From: Azotobacter paspali | Lineage (GTDB): Bacteria; Pseudomonadota; Gammaproteobacteria; Pseudomonadales; Pseudomonadaceae | DNA: 45,349 nt | Assembly: GCF_042434745.1 (NCBI RefSeq) | Contig: NZ_JBHLSS010000017.1 | Strand: one strand, 5' to 3' | Shown here: one piece after another, positions 8,170 to 16,181 of the stretch | How the letters are laid out: each line of letters starts with the position of its first letter | Position numbering within the stretch: the first letter of the stretch is position 1 | Translations under genes and position numbers: made by a program | The notes under the pieces: generated by a model | The model's database searches: none | What the model was told of the DNA's origin: nothing | Seen by the model: the letters and a program-made list of their open reading frames with translations, nothing else

Positions 8170-9150
8170 TCAGAACAGACGGAAGTCGAGCGGGTATTCG
8201 AAGATCAGGCGCAGTTCGTCGAGGTTGGCCTCGGCCGTGTAGTCAACGTAGACGCGGTGGGTGGCGTGCCAGATGCGGAAGGTCATGTCCTTGGCCGGCC
8301 CCCCTGCACCACGTAGCCGAGCCAGACGTCGCTCTCCCAGTGGCGGCCGTCGCGGATATTCTGGTAGGCGGCGTAGTGCGGCCCGGCCTTGGTGCCGTCG
8401 ATGTCGGTACCGCGCATGCAGCGGGTGGTGAAGCTCAGGCCGGGGATGCCGATGCTGGCGAAGCCGTAGTCTTAGCGCGCTATCCATACCCGTTCGTTGG
8501 GGTTGTTGAAGGCAAAGGACTGGGAGAAGGCGTCCAGGTAGAAGTCCCAGGTGTTCCATACACAGTCGAACGGCGTGCCGCCGTCGATGTGGGTGCGCGC
8601 CACGGTGAAGCTGTGGGCGCCGACGTCGAGGCCGGCATGGGCGCTCCAAGAATCGTTGTCGATATCGCCCATCAGCGACTTGCCGGTGTCGCGGGTGCGG
8701 TAGTACTTGCCGCCGGCCCGGAGCCTCAAGCCCTCGCGCAGCGGCTGGTTCCACTCAACGCCAAGGAACGCCTGGTTCCACACGTCGTCGAGCCAGCCAT
8801 GGTGCAGGCGCAGGAGCAGGCGGTCGTTGACCTGGTAGTCGGCGCCGAAGTAGACGAAGTCGTCGGACTCCTTGAAGCGCCTACCGTAGGCGGTGCCGAG
8901 GCCGCCGTTGTGGGCGGTAGCGGTACGGTCGGCGTTGGATTCTAGCTTGCCGGCCTGCAGGGTCAGGCTTCGATCGAGGTGTTTATCGCGGTGCCGCCGC
9001 GAAAGCTCTGCGGCAGCAGGCGGATGTCACTGGTGTTGACCACCGGGGTGAGCGGGCGGATATCGCCGTAGCGCAGCGTCGAACAGGCACATCTTCAGCG
9101 CCACGTCGAGCCGGCCGAATCCGTCCTTGGGGCTGCCGTCGAAATTGTGC
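8170..9150 (-). pseudogene. OprD-family outer-membrane porin, decayed
   Basis: OprD-type porin sequence can be followed through several frames. It runs from SPKDGFGRLDVALK via RYGDIRPLTPVVNTSDIRLL, then the WNQPLREGLRLRAGGKYYRT strand region, to a C-terminus ending FEYPLDFRLF with the terminal Phe of outer-membrane barrels. An in-frame TAA lies at 8472-8474 (between VWIAR and DYGFASIGIPG). Frame breaks are visible near 8300, 8985 and 9080. The signal peptide and first strands are absent. The intact protein would have taken up a small organic acid, amino acid or similar solute. The terminator after it is still good, suggesting recent decay. Confidence 0.75.
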
Positions 9151-9245
9151 ATGGGCGGCTCGAAGAGAGCGGCATGCGCCGGCGAGCACGGCGCATGCGC
9201 GGAAGGAGCAGCCGGCTCGGGGAAAGAGACGACCCTGTCTGAGAA

Positions 9246-10208
9246 CTATTGCGGTGCCTTCCAGACGACCTCCTCGACTTTCACCGCCCTGGGGATCAGC
9301 TTCTGCTCATAAAAGGTATCGGCGACCTTCTGTTGCACCGCGACGATCTCCGCCGACAGGGGTTGCACGCCATAGCGGGCACGTTTCTGCCAAAAGATCA
9401 GGACATCCTCGGGCAGCCCCAGTTGCGGGGCGAGCAGGTGCGCCACCTCCCCGGGGTTGTCGTTGGCCCAGGCACCGGCCTTGGCCAGCTCGTCCAGGAG
9501 CGCCTGGAGCAACTTCGGATTGGCCTCGGCGAAACGGCGCGACGCCTCATAGAAGGCGTTGGTCTGCGACAGCCCCTCGTAATTGCCCAGCACCCTGACC
9601 GATGCGCCCTTCTCGATGGCCGCCAAGTAAGGGTCCCATACCGACCAGGCATCGACGCTGCGGTTCTCGAAGGCCGCCCTGGCATCGGCCGGCGGCAAGT
9701 AGACCGGCTGGATGTCGGCGAAACTCAGGCCGGCCTTGGCCAGCGAAGCCACCAGCAGGTAGTTGGCGCTGGAGCCTTTCTGCACCGCCACTTTCTTGCC
9801 CTTGAGCCCGGCGATGTCGGCGATCGGCGAATCCTTGTGGGTGACGATCGCCTCGGTCCTCGGCGCGTGGGGTTCGGCGCCGACATAGACCAGATCGATG
9901 CCGGCCGCCTGGGCGAAGATCGGCGGCGGCGCCCCGGTGTAGCCGAAATCGACGCTGCCGGCGTTCAGCGCTTCGAGCAGTTGCGGGCCGGCCTGGAATT
10001 CGTGCCAGGTCACCCGGTAGCCCTGTTCGCCCAGGGATTTCTCCAGGACGCCCTGGGACTTCAATACCGCCAGCAGGCCGCCGCCTTTCTGGAAACCGAT
10101 CTTCAGGGTCTGCTGCTCGGCGCTAGCGACACCGGGCAATCCGAGCGCCAGGCCGGCGACGAGCGTCAAAGCCCCCAGTAGGCGCCGATGGAAGGTTATG
10201 GAACGCAT
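9246..10208 (-). CDS. ssuA: Aliphatic sulfonate ABC transporter substrate-binding protein (SsuA-like)
   Basis: A 320-residue periplasmic binding protein. The N-terminus MRSITFHRRLLGALTLVAGL to VASA is a signal peptide. The mature part has the SsuA/NMT1 pattern: TLKIGFQKGGGLLAVLKSQG, VDFGYTGAPPPIFAQAAG, KKVAVQKGSSANYLL and DAWSVWDPYLAAIE. It would capture alkanesulfonates for sulfur supply. The ATG has GGGAG seven bases upstream. No permease, ATPase or SsuD monooxygenase is adjacent, so it is an orphan here; the upstream 290 bases are AT-rich near 10270-10335, fitting its own promoter. Taurine or another sulfonate cannot be excluded as ligand. Confidence 0.85.
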   Translation of the reverse strand: MRSITFHRRLLGALTLVAGLALGLPGVASAEQQTLKIGFQKGGGLLAVLKSQGVLEKSLGEQGYRVTWHEFQAGPQLLEALNAGSVDFGYTGAPPPIFAQAAGIDLVYVGAEPHAPRTEAIVTHKDSPIADIAGLKGKKVAVQKGSSANYLLVASLAKAGLSFADIQPVYLPPADARAAFENRSVDAWSVWDPYLAAIEKGASVRVLGNYEGLSQTNAFYEASRRFAEANPKLLQALLDELAKAGAWANDNPGEVAHLLAPQLGLPEDVLIFWQKRARYGVQPLSAEIVAVQQKVADTFYEQKLIPRAVKVEEVVWKAPQ

Positions 10209-10444
10209 TTTCTGACTCCCTTTGCTTGGCCGGCCCGCGCCCCCGCGCAAGCCACTGAGAAGCTGGGGAGCCTAAATCTTTTATCCGATTTCGATCTAAT
10301 AAATTATTAAACTAATAACCTTTTAATATTTTCTAACCGAAAGGCCAGCACACCGTAGTGACACGCCCCAAGCGGTGCGATGAACGACTGGAGTGCGGAA
10401 GCGGACCGATCGATCGGCGATGGCGGCGCCAAAAGCCGGAAACC

Positions 10445-10470
10445 TCGCGAACAGGTTCGCTCCCTCTGGA
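10445..10470 (+). repeat. Dispersed repeat core, copy 1
   Basis: TCGCGAACAGGTTCGCT begins this stretch and contains an imperfect palindrome (GCGAAC..GTTCGC). A related sequence, TCGCGAACGAGTTCGCT, lies on the minus strand at 17437-17462. From memory, the pattern resembles extragenic repeats common in Pseudomonas-type genomes. Confidence 0.45.
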
Positions 10471-10497
10471 CAGCGACGCCCCCGGCCGTAGCGGACC

Positions 10498-10699
10498 TCA
10501 GAAGCTCAGCTCCAACCGCGCCCACAAGGTCCGCCCCGGCTCGTTGATCCGCGTGTCGCCCGGATAGTCGAAGCCGACATTGCCCGCCAGGTTGAGGTGT
10601 TCGCTGTAGCGCTTGTCCAGCAGGTTGTCGACGCCGGCGCTGAACCTGAGGTGCCGGTTGAAACAGTGCGCGCCGTTGAAGGAGGGCACGCCGAAGTCG
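10498..10699 (-). pseudogene. C-terminal remnant of a TonB-dependent (copper-type) receptor
   Basis: About 65 residues survive, from DFGVPSFN through FNRHLRFSAGVDNLLDKRY to RINEPGRTLWARLELSF, ending in the Phe typical of outer-membrane barrels. The DNLLDKRYSEHLN and NEPGRTLW pieces fit OprC/NosA-type copper receptors. The plug and most of the barrel are gone. The frame continues upstream into unrelated sequence resembling a DUF2946 protein, so a deletion has probably fused two neighbouring genes. Confidence 0.65.
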
Positions 10700-10884
10700 G
10701 CGCTCTTCTTTAGGGCCGCCAGCCAAGCGGGTTCGCCATCGGCCGCCGGCGCATGGTGGTGGACAGCGGGTTCGGGCGCCTCGCCGCAGAAGGCGGAATT
10801 GCCCAGCACCGGCGATTGGATGACTTGCTGCGCCGGCAGGGCGCGCAAGGCCAAATACAGGGGACCGGCATGGATCATCGGCAT
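10700..10884 (-). pseudogene. DUF2946-like fragment fused to the TonB receptor tail
   Basis: In frame with the receptor tail is a segment MPMIHAGPLYLALRAL, a short variable piece, then FCGEAPEPAVHHHAP and EPAWLAALKKS. The CGE..HHH..WLAALK pattern recalls small DUF2946 proteins, which I recall often being encoded beside copper TonB receptors. The start region and the C-terminal Cys motif are missing. The identification is tentative; the fusion frame itself is plainly visible. Confidence 0.35.
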
Positions 10885-11230
10885 GGCGAACAGGCCAGGC
10901 CAGATTCCTGCTGTCGTCCTGCCCTTGCGCGTCACGGGACACCCTGCCGTACCGCCGGCCCCTCCGGCGTGGGAGGGGATGTTCGCACGAGCGGAGCATG
11001 ACCGGCCAACGACAACACAGCGCAAGAGCGCGAAACAACAAACCCCAATAACAAGGGATTTTTACGCAATAAATACCCATTAACATCGAAAAAAATAAAT
11101 AAAATAACCAATTTTAAGACAAAACTTGCAATACATAAGATCAAGACTCTAGCGTACGCTCCACGAATGCTGCCCGGCCCCGCTTTTCCGGCCGGCTAAT
11201 CAGAGCCGAGAACAGACTCAGGAAGTCGCC
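10885..11230. other. Gene-free, partly AT-rich region before leuA
   Basis: No convincing gene is seen. Positions about 11030-11150 are strikingly AT-rich for this genome and probably hold the leuA promoter. A 10-bp perfect palindrome AGCGTACGCT lies at 11151-11160, and a CCGGCC/GGCCGG hairpin at 11174-11195 lies in the leader. Confidence 0.5.
11114..11141 (+). promoter_or_regulatory. Possible leuA promoter
   Basis: TTAAGA, a 16-base spacer and TAAGAT form a weak sigma-70-like pair within the AT-rich stretch, about 90 bases before leuA. It is the best match by eye only. Confidence 0.3.
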
Positions 11231-12904
11231 ATGCCCATGCTCAAAGATCCGTCGCAGAAATACCGCCCCTTCGCGCCGATCGCCCTGCGCGACCGCACTT
11301 GGCCGGACCGGGTGATCGACAAGGCGCCGCTCTGGCTGAGTACCGATTTGCGCGACGGCAACCAGTCGCTGATCGAGCCGATGGACGCCGCGAAGAAGAT
11401 GCGCCTCTTCAAGACCTTGGTGCAGGTCGGCCTGAAAGAGATCGAGGTGGGCTTCCCGTCCGCCTCGCAGACCGATTTCGACTTCGTCCGCGAACTGATC
11501 GAGGGCGGCCACATCCCCGACGACGTCACCATCCAGGTGCTGACCCAGGCCCGCGACGACCTCATCGAGCGAACCTTCGAATCGCTGAAGGGCGCGAAGA
11601 AGGCCATCGTCCACTACTATAACGCTTGCGCGCCGAGCTTCCGGCGCATCGTGTTCGACCAGGACAAGCAAGGCGTCAAGCGGATTGCCGTCGCCGCCGG
11701 CCGGACCATCAAGCGCCTGGCCGCCACCGCGCCGGAAACCCAGTGGGGCTTCGAATATTCCCCCGAGGTGTTCAGCTCCACCGAGAGCGATTTCGCCGTC
11801 GAGGTGTGCAACGCGGTGGTCGAGGTGTTCCAGCCGACCCCGGCCAACCGCCTGATCCTCAACCTGCCGGCCACCATCGAATGCGCCACGCCGAACCACT
11901 ACGCCGACCAGATCGAGTGGTTCTGCCGCCATGTCGACAGGCGCGACAGCGTCATCGTCAGTCTGCACACCCACAACGACCGCGGCACCGGCGTGGCCGC
12001 CAGCGAGCTGGGCCTGATGGCCGGCGCCGACCGCGTCGAGGGCTGCCTGTTCGGCAACGGCGAGCGCACCGGTAACGTCGACCTGGTGACCCTGGCGCTG
12101 AACCTCTACACCCAGGGCGTCGATCCCGAGCTGAACTTCTCCGACATCGACGCGGTGCGCAAGGTGGTCGAGGAATGCAACCAGTTGCCGGTACACCCGC
12201 GCCATCCCTACGTCGGCGACCTGGTGCACACCGCCTTCTCCGGCTCGCACCAGGACGCGATCCGCAAGGGCTTCGCCCAGCAGAACCCGGAGGGCGTCTG
12301 GGAGGTGCCCTATTTGCCGATCGACCCGGCCGACATCGGCCGCAGCTACGAGGCGGTGATCCGCGTCAACAGCCAGTCGGGCAAGGGCGGCATCGCCTAC
12401 CTGCTCGAACAGGAGTACGGCATCAGCCTGCCGCGGCGCATGCAGATCGAGTTCAGCCAGGTGGTACAGAAGGAGACCGATCGCCTGGGCCTGGAGATGA
12501 GCGCCGCGCAGATCCACGCGCTGCTCGAAGCCGAGTACCTGCGCGCCGAGACGCCTTACACCTTGAAGGGCCATCGTCTGCAGGAGGAGAACGGTACCTG
12601 CGCGCTGGACGTGGAAGTCTTCGACAAGGGCGAGAGCCACCATTGGCGCGGCATCGGCAAGGGTCCGCTGGAGGCGCTGGTCGCCTGCCTGCCGGTCCGT
12701 GTGGAGATCATGGACTACCACGAGCACGCCATCGGCGCCGGTAGCCATGCCAGGGCCGCGGCCTACATCGAGCTGCGTGTCGAAGGCCAGCGTCCGCTGC
12801 ATGGCCTGGGCATCGACGAGAACCTGACCACGGCGAGCATCCGCGCCCTGTTCAGTGCCCTGAACCGCGCCCTCGGCCAGCAGGCGTCGATCCGCGCCGC
12901 CTGA
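11231..12904 (+). CDS. leuA: 2-isopropylmalate synthase
   Basis: A 557-residue enzyme of the long (type 2) LeuA form common in Pseudomonas-like bacteria. It condenses 2-ketoisovalerate with acetyl-CoA, the first committed step of leucine synthesis. The catalytic TIM barrel carries STDLRDGNQSLIEPM near residue 38 (the DRDG-type metal/active-site loop), SLHTHNDRGTGVA (HxH metal ligands) and LFGNGERTGNVDLVTLAL. The C-terminal regulatory domain (from about residue 430) runs to ALNRALGQQASIRAA and would bind leucine for feedback inhibition. The start has AGGA seven bases upstream. It is monocistronic, with a hairpin after the stop. A ten-codon ORF in the leader lacks leucine codons, so classical attenuation is not evident. 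Confidence 0.95.
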   Translation: MPMLKDPSQKYRPFAPIALRDRTWPDRVIDKAPLWLSTDLRDGNQSLIEPMDAAKKMRLFKTLVQVGLKEIEVGFPSASQTDFDFVRELIEGGHIPDDVTIQVLTQARDDLIERTFESLKGAKKAIVHYYNACAPSFRRIVFDQDKQGVKRIAVAAGRTIKRLAATAPETQWGFEYSPEVFSSTESDFAVEVCNAVVEVFQPTPANRLILNLPATIECATPNHYADQIEWFCRHVDRRDSVIVSLHTHNDRGTGVAASELGLMAGADRVEGCLFGNGERTGNVDLVTLALNLYTQGVDPELNFSDIDAVRKVVEECNQLPVHPRHPYVGDLVHTAFSGSHQDAIRKGFAQQNPEGVWEVPYLPIDPADIGRSYEAVIRVNSQSGKGGIAYLLEQEYGISLPRRMQIEFSQVVQKETDRLGLEMSAAQIHALLEAEYLRAETPYTLKGHRLQEENGTCALDVEVFDKGESHHWRGIGKGPLEALVACLPVRVEIMDYHEHAIGAGSHARAAAYIELRVEGQRPLHGLGIDENLTTASIRALFSALNRALGQQASIRAA

Positions 12905-12913
12905 GTCTTTGCT

Positions 12914-12940
12914 GCCCCTCTCCCCGCCGGGGAGAGGGGC
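12914..12940 (+). terminator. Hairpin after leuA
   Basis: A perfect 12-bp stem GCCCCTCTCCCC/GGGGAGAGGGGC with a three-base loop starts ten bases after the leuA stop. No T-run follows directly, so it may be a terminator that needs help or a 3'-end stabiliser. Confidence 0.55.
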
Positions 12941-13090
12941 GGGATACCCGCTCTTCCCCCGTTTTCCGCTTTCTTCGAGTTATACCGAACGCTTCTAACG
13001 AATCCGTGGTTGCCTGGATTTTTTTCTATAACTGGGTAACATTCGACGCATTGGCATGGACGCTCGTACTAAATCAACCACGAGAGTCCT

Positions 13091-13798
13091 ATGCGCCATT
13101 TCGTTCTTCCCCTGCTGCTCCTGCTGCTCCTGCTGCCCTTCACCCTCGCCCAGGCCGACGCCCCGCGCACCTTCCGCGAAGCGAAGAAGATCGCCTGGAA
13201 GATCTACGCCGAGCGACCGGTGGACTTCTATTGCCAGTGCGCCTACCAGGGCAATCGCATCGACCAGAAAAGCTGCGGCTACCAGCCGCGTAAGGACGCC
13301 AACCGCGCCGGGCGCGTCGAGTGGGAGCATATAGTCCCAGCTTGGGTGCTCGGCCACCAGCGCCAGTGCTGGCAGGACGGCGGACGCAAGAACTGCTCGG
13401 AGAACGACCCGCTGTTCAGCCAGGCCGAGGCCGACCTGCACAACCTGGTGCCGGTGGTCGGCGAGGTCAACGGCGACCGCAGCAACTTCGGCTTCGGCAT
13501 GCTCACCGAAGAGCCCACCCAGTACGGCGCCTGTCCCTTCGTGGTCGACTTCAAGCAGCGCACCGCCATGCCGCCGGAATACACCCGCGGCGTCATCGCC
13601 CGCACCTACCTGTATATGAGCCAGCGCTACCGGCTGCGCCTGTCCCGGCAGGACCAGCGCCTCTACGACATCTGGAACCGCCAGTATCCCGTGAGCGAAT
13701 GGGAACGCTGGCGCAACCAGCGCATCGCCTGCGCACAAGGCAACGCCAATCCGCTGGTGGGCGAGGTCGACCTACGCGCCTGCGCGAAGAACAAGTAG
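13091..13798 (+). CDS. endA: Periplasmic/secreted endonuclease I
   Basis: A 235-residue nuclease of the EndA/NucM (Endonuclease_1) family. MRHFVLPLLLLLLLLPFTLAQA is a clear signal peptide. The beta-beta-alpha-metal core is seen as VEWEHIVPAW, with H80 as likely general base, and DLHNLVPVVGEVNGDRSN with the metal-binding Asn. Several cysteines (CQC, KSCGY, QCWQ, KNCSE) suggest disulphides typical of this exported family. It would degrade DNA in the periplasm or outside the cell. GAGAG lies just before the ATG. It stands alone after the leuA hairpin, followed 74 bases later by a membrane protein gene on the same strand. Confidence 0.88.
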   Translation: MRHFVLPLLLLLLLLPFTLAQADAPRTFREAKKIAWKIYAERPVDFYCQCAYQGNRIDQKSCGYQPRKDANRAGRVEWEHIVPAWVLGHQRQCWQDGGRKNCSENDPLFSQAEADLHNLVPVVGEVNGDRSNFGFGMLTEEPTQYGACPFVVDFKQRTAMPPEYTRGVIARTYLYMSQRYRLRLSRQDQRLYDIWNRQYPVSEWERWRNQRIACAQGNANPLVGEVDLRACAKNK

Positions 13799-13872
13799 CT
13801 GGCCGATCCCTTGCCAGAGACGCGGCGCAATGCTAACTGTCGTGCTCCCCGACAACCCTGGCGAGGAGCACC

Positions 13873-14496
13873 ATGCAACGGAATCGACTTCTTGCGATCC
13901 TTGGCCTGACCGTCCTGGCCGCCCTGCTCGTCTCCGCCATCGCGCCCTACGACCGGGCCACCTGGCTGCTGGAAGTCGCTCCCGTGCTGATCGCCACGCC
14001 GCTGCTGGCCTGCACTCGCGAGCGTTTTCCGCTGACCACCCTGCTCTACGTGCTGATCGCTGTCCACGCCCTGGTGCTGATCCTCGGCGGCGCCTATACC
14101 TACGCGCGGGTGCCGCCGGGCTTCTGGGTGCAGGAGCTGTTCGGCCTGAGCCGCAATCCTTACGACAAGCTCGGTCATTTCATGCAGGGTCTGGTGCCGG
14201 CGCTGCTGGCCCGCGAGATCTTGCTGCGCGGGCGCTTCCTGGCCAACGGGCGGATGTTGGCCTTCCTCAGCCTATGCGTGGCGCTGGCGGTCAGCGCTTT
14301 CTACGAACTGATCGAATGGTGGGTGGCGCTGCTCGCCGGCCAAGGCGCGGTGGAATTCCTCGGCACCCAGGGCGATCCCTGGGATACCCAGTCGGACATT
14401 TTCCTCGCGCTGATCGGCGCCGGCACCGCTCTGTTCGGCCTCGGCCGCCTGCAGGACCGGCAGATCGACGAGCTGGAGCGCTCAGGACAGGCTTAG
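13873..14496 (+). CDS. DUF2238 inner-membrane protein (YjdF-like)
   Basis: A 207-residue membrane protein with about six hydrophobic helices, starting RLLAILGLTVLAALLVSAI. The conserved DUF2238 features are visible: YDKLGHFMQGL and SAFYELIEWWVALLAG, followed by QGDPWDTQSDIFLALIGAG. These invariant Asp, His and Glu residues face the membrane interior in the family, whose function is unknown. GAGGAG lies five bases before the ATG. It converges on the flavin reductase gene, with a 15-base tail-to-tail overlap, so the two 3' ends are shared. Confidence 0.8.
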   Translation: MQRNRLLAILGLTVLAALLVSAIAPYDRATWLLEVAPVLIATPLLACTRERFPLTTLLYVLIAVHALVLILGGAYTYARVPPGFWVQELFGLSRNPYDKLGHFMQGLVPALLAREILLRGRFLANGRMLAFLSLCVALAVSAFYELIEWWVALLAGQGAVEFLGTQGDPWDTQSDIFLALIGAGTALFGLGRLQDRQIDELERSGQA

Positions 14497-15003
14497 CTCC
14501 TCGCCGGCCAGCATGAACTTGCCGAAGCCGCGGTGATGCAGGGTACGCGGCGCGCTTACCGCGGGGTTGTGCCAGGCTTCCACCACTTCGAGGATAAAGA
14601 AGTTGTAGCCGCCGACCAGTTGGCGGTCGGTCACCCGGCACTCCAGATTGGCGTAACACTCGGCCACCAGCGGCGCCGACACCTGCTTGGCCGGCCGCGC
14701 GGTCAGGCCGAAACGGGCGAACTTGTCCAGTTCGCGCCCGGAGCAGTTGCCGCAGCCGACCACCTGTTCCGCCAGCTCCACTGTCGGTACGTTGAGCACG
14801 CACTGGCCGGTCTCGCTCAGCGCGGCGAAGGTGAAGTTCGCCGCGCTGACCACGCAGCCCACCAGCGGCGGTTCGAACTCCAGCATGCAATGCCAGGACA
14901 GCGGCATCAGATTGCCGCGCCCGGCGTGGCTGGTGCTGAGCAGCAGCACCGGCCCGGGCTCGAGGACGGCATAAACCTCGGCGAGGGGAAGCTGGACTTT
15001 CAT
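14482..15003 (-). CDS. Flavin reductase-like FMN-binding domain protein
   Basis: A 173-residue protein of the flavin reductase-like (split-barrel FMN-binding) family. It has LLLSTSHAGRGNLMPLSWHC near the N-terminus (the FMN-contacting strand-turn), PPLVGCVVSAANFTF, and a central KFARFGLTARPAKQVSAPLV segment, typical of cytoplasmic NAD(P)H:FMN oxidoreductase-like proteins. The ATG of MKVQLPLAEV is preferred because GGGAG lies seven bases upstream. Its substrate is unknown; related proteins reduce free FMN or act as stress flavoproteins. It overlaps the convergent DUF2238 gene at the 3' end. Confidence 0.78.
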   Translation of the reverse strand: MKVQLPLAEVYAVLEPGPVLLLSTSHAGRGNLMPLSWHCMLEFEPPLVGCVVSAANFTFAALSETGQCVLNVPTVELAEQVVGCGNCSGRELDKFARFGLTARPAKQVSAPLVAECYANLECRVTDRQLVGGYNFFILEVVEAWHNPAVSAPRTLHHRGFGKFMLAGEELSLS

Positions 15004-15079
15004 GAAACTACTCCCGGACAAAAACGAATGGCGTCCCCATCAACCATAGTCCCATCCGGGAGCGTGCGAGGGTCCTCTC

Positions 15080-15283
15080 TTGAACGACACCATGGCGGCA
15101 CGGGACGAAACGCGCTGGCTTCTCTACCGTATCGACGACAACGGCAACGAAGTGGAGATGCGCCGCTTCGCCGAACGCGCCGAGGCGGAGGCGCTGATGC
15201 GCGAGTACGAACGACGCGGCCACAAGCAGGCCTATCTGGTGCGCGAGGAGCGCCAGGCGCCCGGCGAGGCGCGGGAAGCCTGA
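15080..15283 (+). CDS. Small charged hypothetical protein
   Basis: A 67-residue, highly charged protein with a segment WLLYRIDDNGNEVEMRRFAE followed by AEALMREYERRGHKQAYLV. The pattern resembles a short beta-hairpin/helix unit, and I do not recognise a named family. The TTG start is chosen because GAGGG sits about seven bases upstream; an in-frame ATG four codons later has no ribosome site. The gene is divergent from the flavin reductase gene and convergent with yafV. Confidence 0.55.
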   Translation: MNDTMAARDETRWLLYRIDDNGNEVEMRRFAERAEAEALMREYERRGHKQAYLVREERQAPGEAREA

Positions 15284-15291
15284 CGCACGGC

Positions 15292-16086
15292 TCAGCCCTT
15301 CAGTTCGAAGCCGTCCGCGTCGCGCCAGGCCGGGAAGCGCGCGCGGAATTTGGCCAGAGCCTGAGCCGGGAGCGTGACCCGGAACACGCCGTCGTCCTCG
15401 CCCGCGGCCAGCAGTGGTTCGCCTTGGAAGTCGAGCACCTGGCTATCGCCGGCGTGCGGATAGCCATTACCGTCGGCGCCGACGCGGTTGACCGCCGCGA
15501 CGAAGCACAGGTTTTCGATGGCGCGCGCCGGTAGCAGGCGGTTCCAGGCGTTGCGCCGAGCCGCTGGCCAACTGGCGATGTAGAGCAAGAGGTCGGTGTC
15601 GTGGGGATCGCGGCTCCATACTGGGAAGCGCAGGTCGTAGCAGACCAGCGGACGCACGTGCCAGCCCTTGAGTTCGAGCAGCACGCGCTCCTGTCCCGCG
15701 GCGTAGTGCTCGTGCTCGCCGGCCATGCGGAACAGGTGGCGCTTATCGTAGTGGGCGCAACTGCCATCGGGGCGCGCCCAGTACAGACGGTTGCGGTAGC
15801 TGCCGTCGCCGGCGCGGGTGATGACGCTGCCGACCACCACCGCGTTCAAGCGCGAGGCCTGCGCCAGCAGCCAGGCGCGGCTCGGACCGTCCTCCTCCTC
15901 GGCCAGCGCCGCGGCGTCCATGGAGAAGCCGGTGCTGAACATCTCCGGCAGGATCACCAGGTCGGCGCCGGCGGCCCGCTCCAGCAGCGCGCCAAAGTGG
16001 GCGTGGTTGGCGGCGGGTTCCTGCCAAACCGGGGCGGTCTGTACCAGGGCCAGCGTCAGGTCGGGCAAGGCGGTCAGGTCGCGCAT
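15292..16086 (-). CDS. yafV: Omega-amidase YafV (nitrilase superfamily)
   Basis: A 264-residue carbon-nitrogen hydrolase with the catalytic triad visible: E48 in LVILPEMFSTGF, K115 in HYDKRHLFRMAGE and C149 in RPLVCYDLRFPVWSRD. The GEHEHYAAG segment is typical of the YafV/Nit2-like branch. This enzyme hydrolyses the omega-amides alpha-ketoglutaramate or alpha-ketosuccinamate left by glutamine-dependent transaminases. GGAGG lies six bases before the ATG. The neighbouring upstream gene on the same strand is a YbdL-type methionine aminotransferase, which would generate such keto-amides when glutamine is the amino donor, so the pair probably acts in methionine salvage. Confidence 0.88.
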   Translation of the reverse strand: MRDLTALPDLTLALVQTAPVWQEPAANHAHFGALLERAAGADLVILPEMFSTGFSMDAAALAEEEDGPSRAWLLAQASRLNAVVVGSVITRAGDGSYRNRLYWARPDGSCAHYDKRHLFRMAGEHEHYAAGQERVLLELKGWHVRPLVCYDLRFPVWSRDPHDTDLLLYIASWPAARRNAWNRLLPARAIENLCFVAAVNRVGADGNGYPHAGDSQVLDFQGEPLLAAGEDDGVFRVTLPAQALAKFRARFPAWRDADGFELKG

Positions 16087-16136
16087 GGGAAGCCTCCACA
16101 AATCCTTGGTCGTCGGGCATACATTGGGGCTCGATG

Positions 16137-16162
16137 GTGGATAACGCTGCGCGGTTATCCAC
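16137..16162. repeat. REP-like palindrome between ybdL and yafV
   Basis: GTGGATAAC and GTTATCCAC form a perfect 9-bp inverted repeat around an 8-base GC-rich loop, followed by TCTACAGG. GTGGATAAC...GTTATCCAC stem-loops of this kind are, from memory, scattered through Pseudomonas genomes. It lies 20 bases beyond the ybdL stop. Confidence 0.6.
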
Positions 16163-16181
16163 TCTACAGGCCTGCGGGTCC

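Noticed and set aside
11168..11200. Ten-codon leader ORF MLPGPAFPAG upstream of leuA as an attenuation peptide
   Set aside because: It contains only one leucine codon and no leucine run, and no pair of alternative hairpins followed by a T-run is seen.
11141..12802. A 553-codon open frame antisense to leuA, and similar long antisense frames opposite gcd, der, hscA, ybdL and queA
   Set aside because: Their composition is Ala/Arg/Gly/His-rich without recognisable motifs, and each mirrors a well-supported gene; high-GC DNA keeps the opposite frames open.
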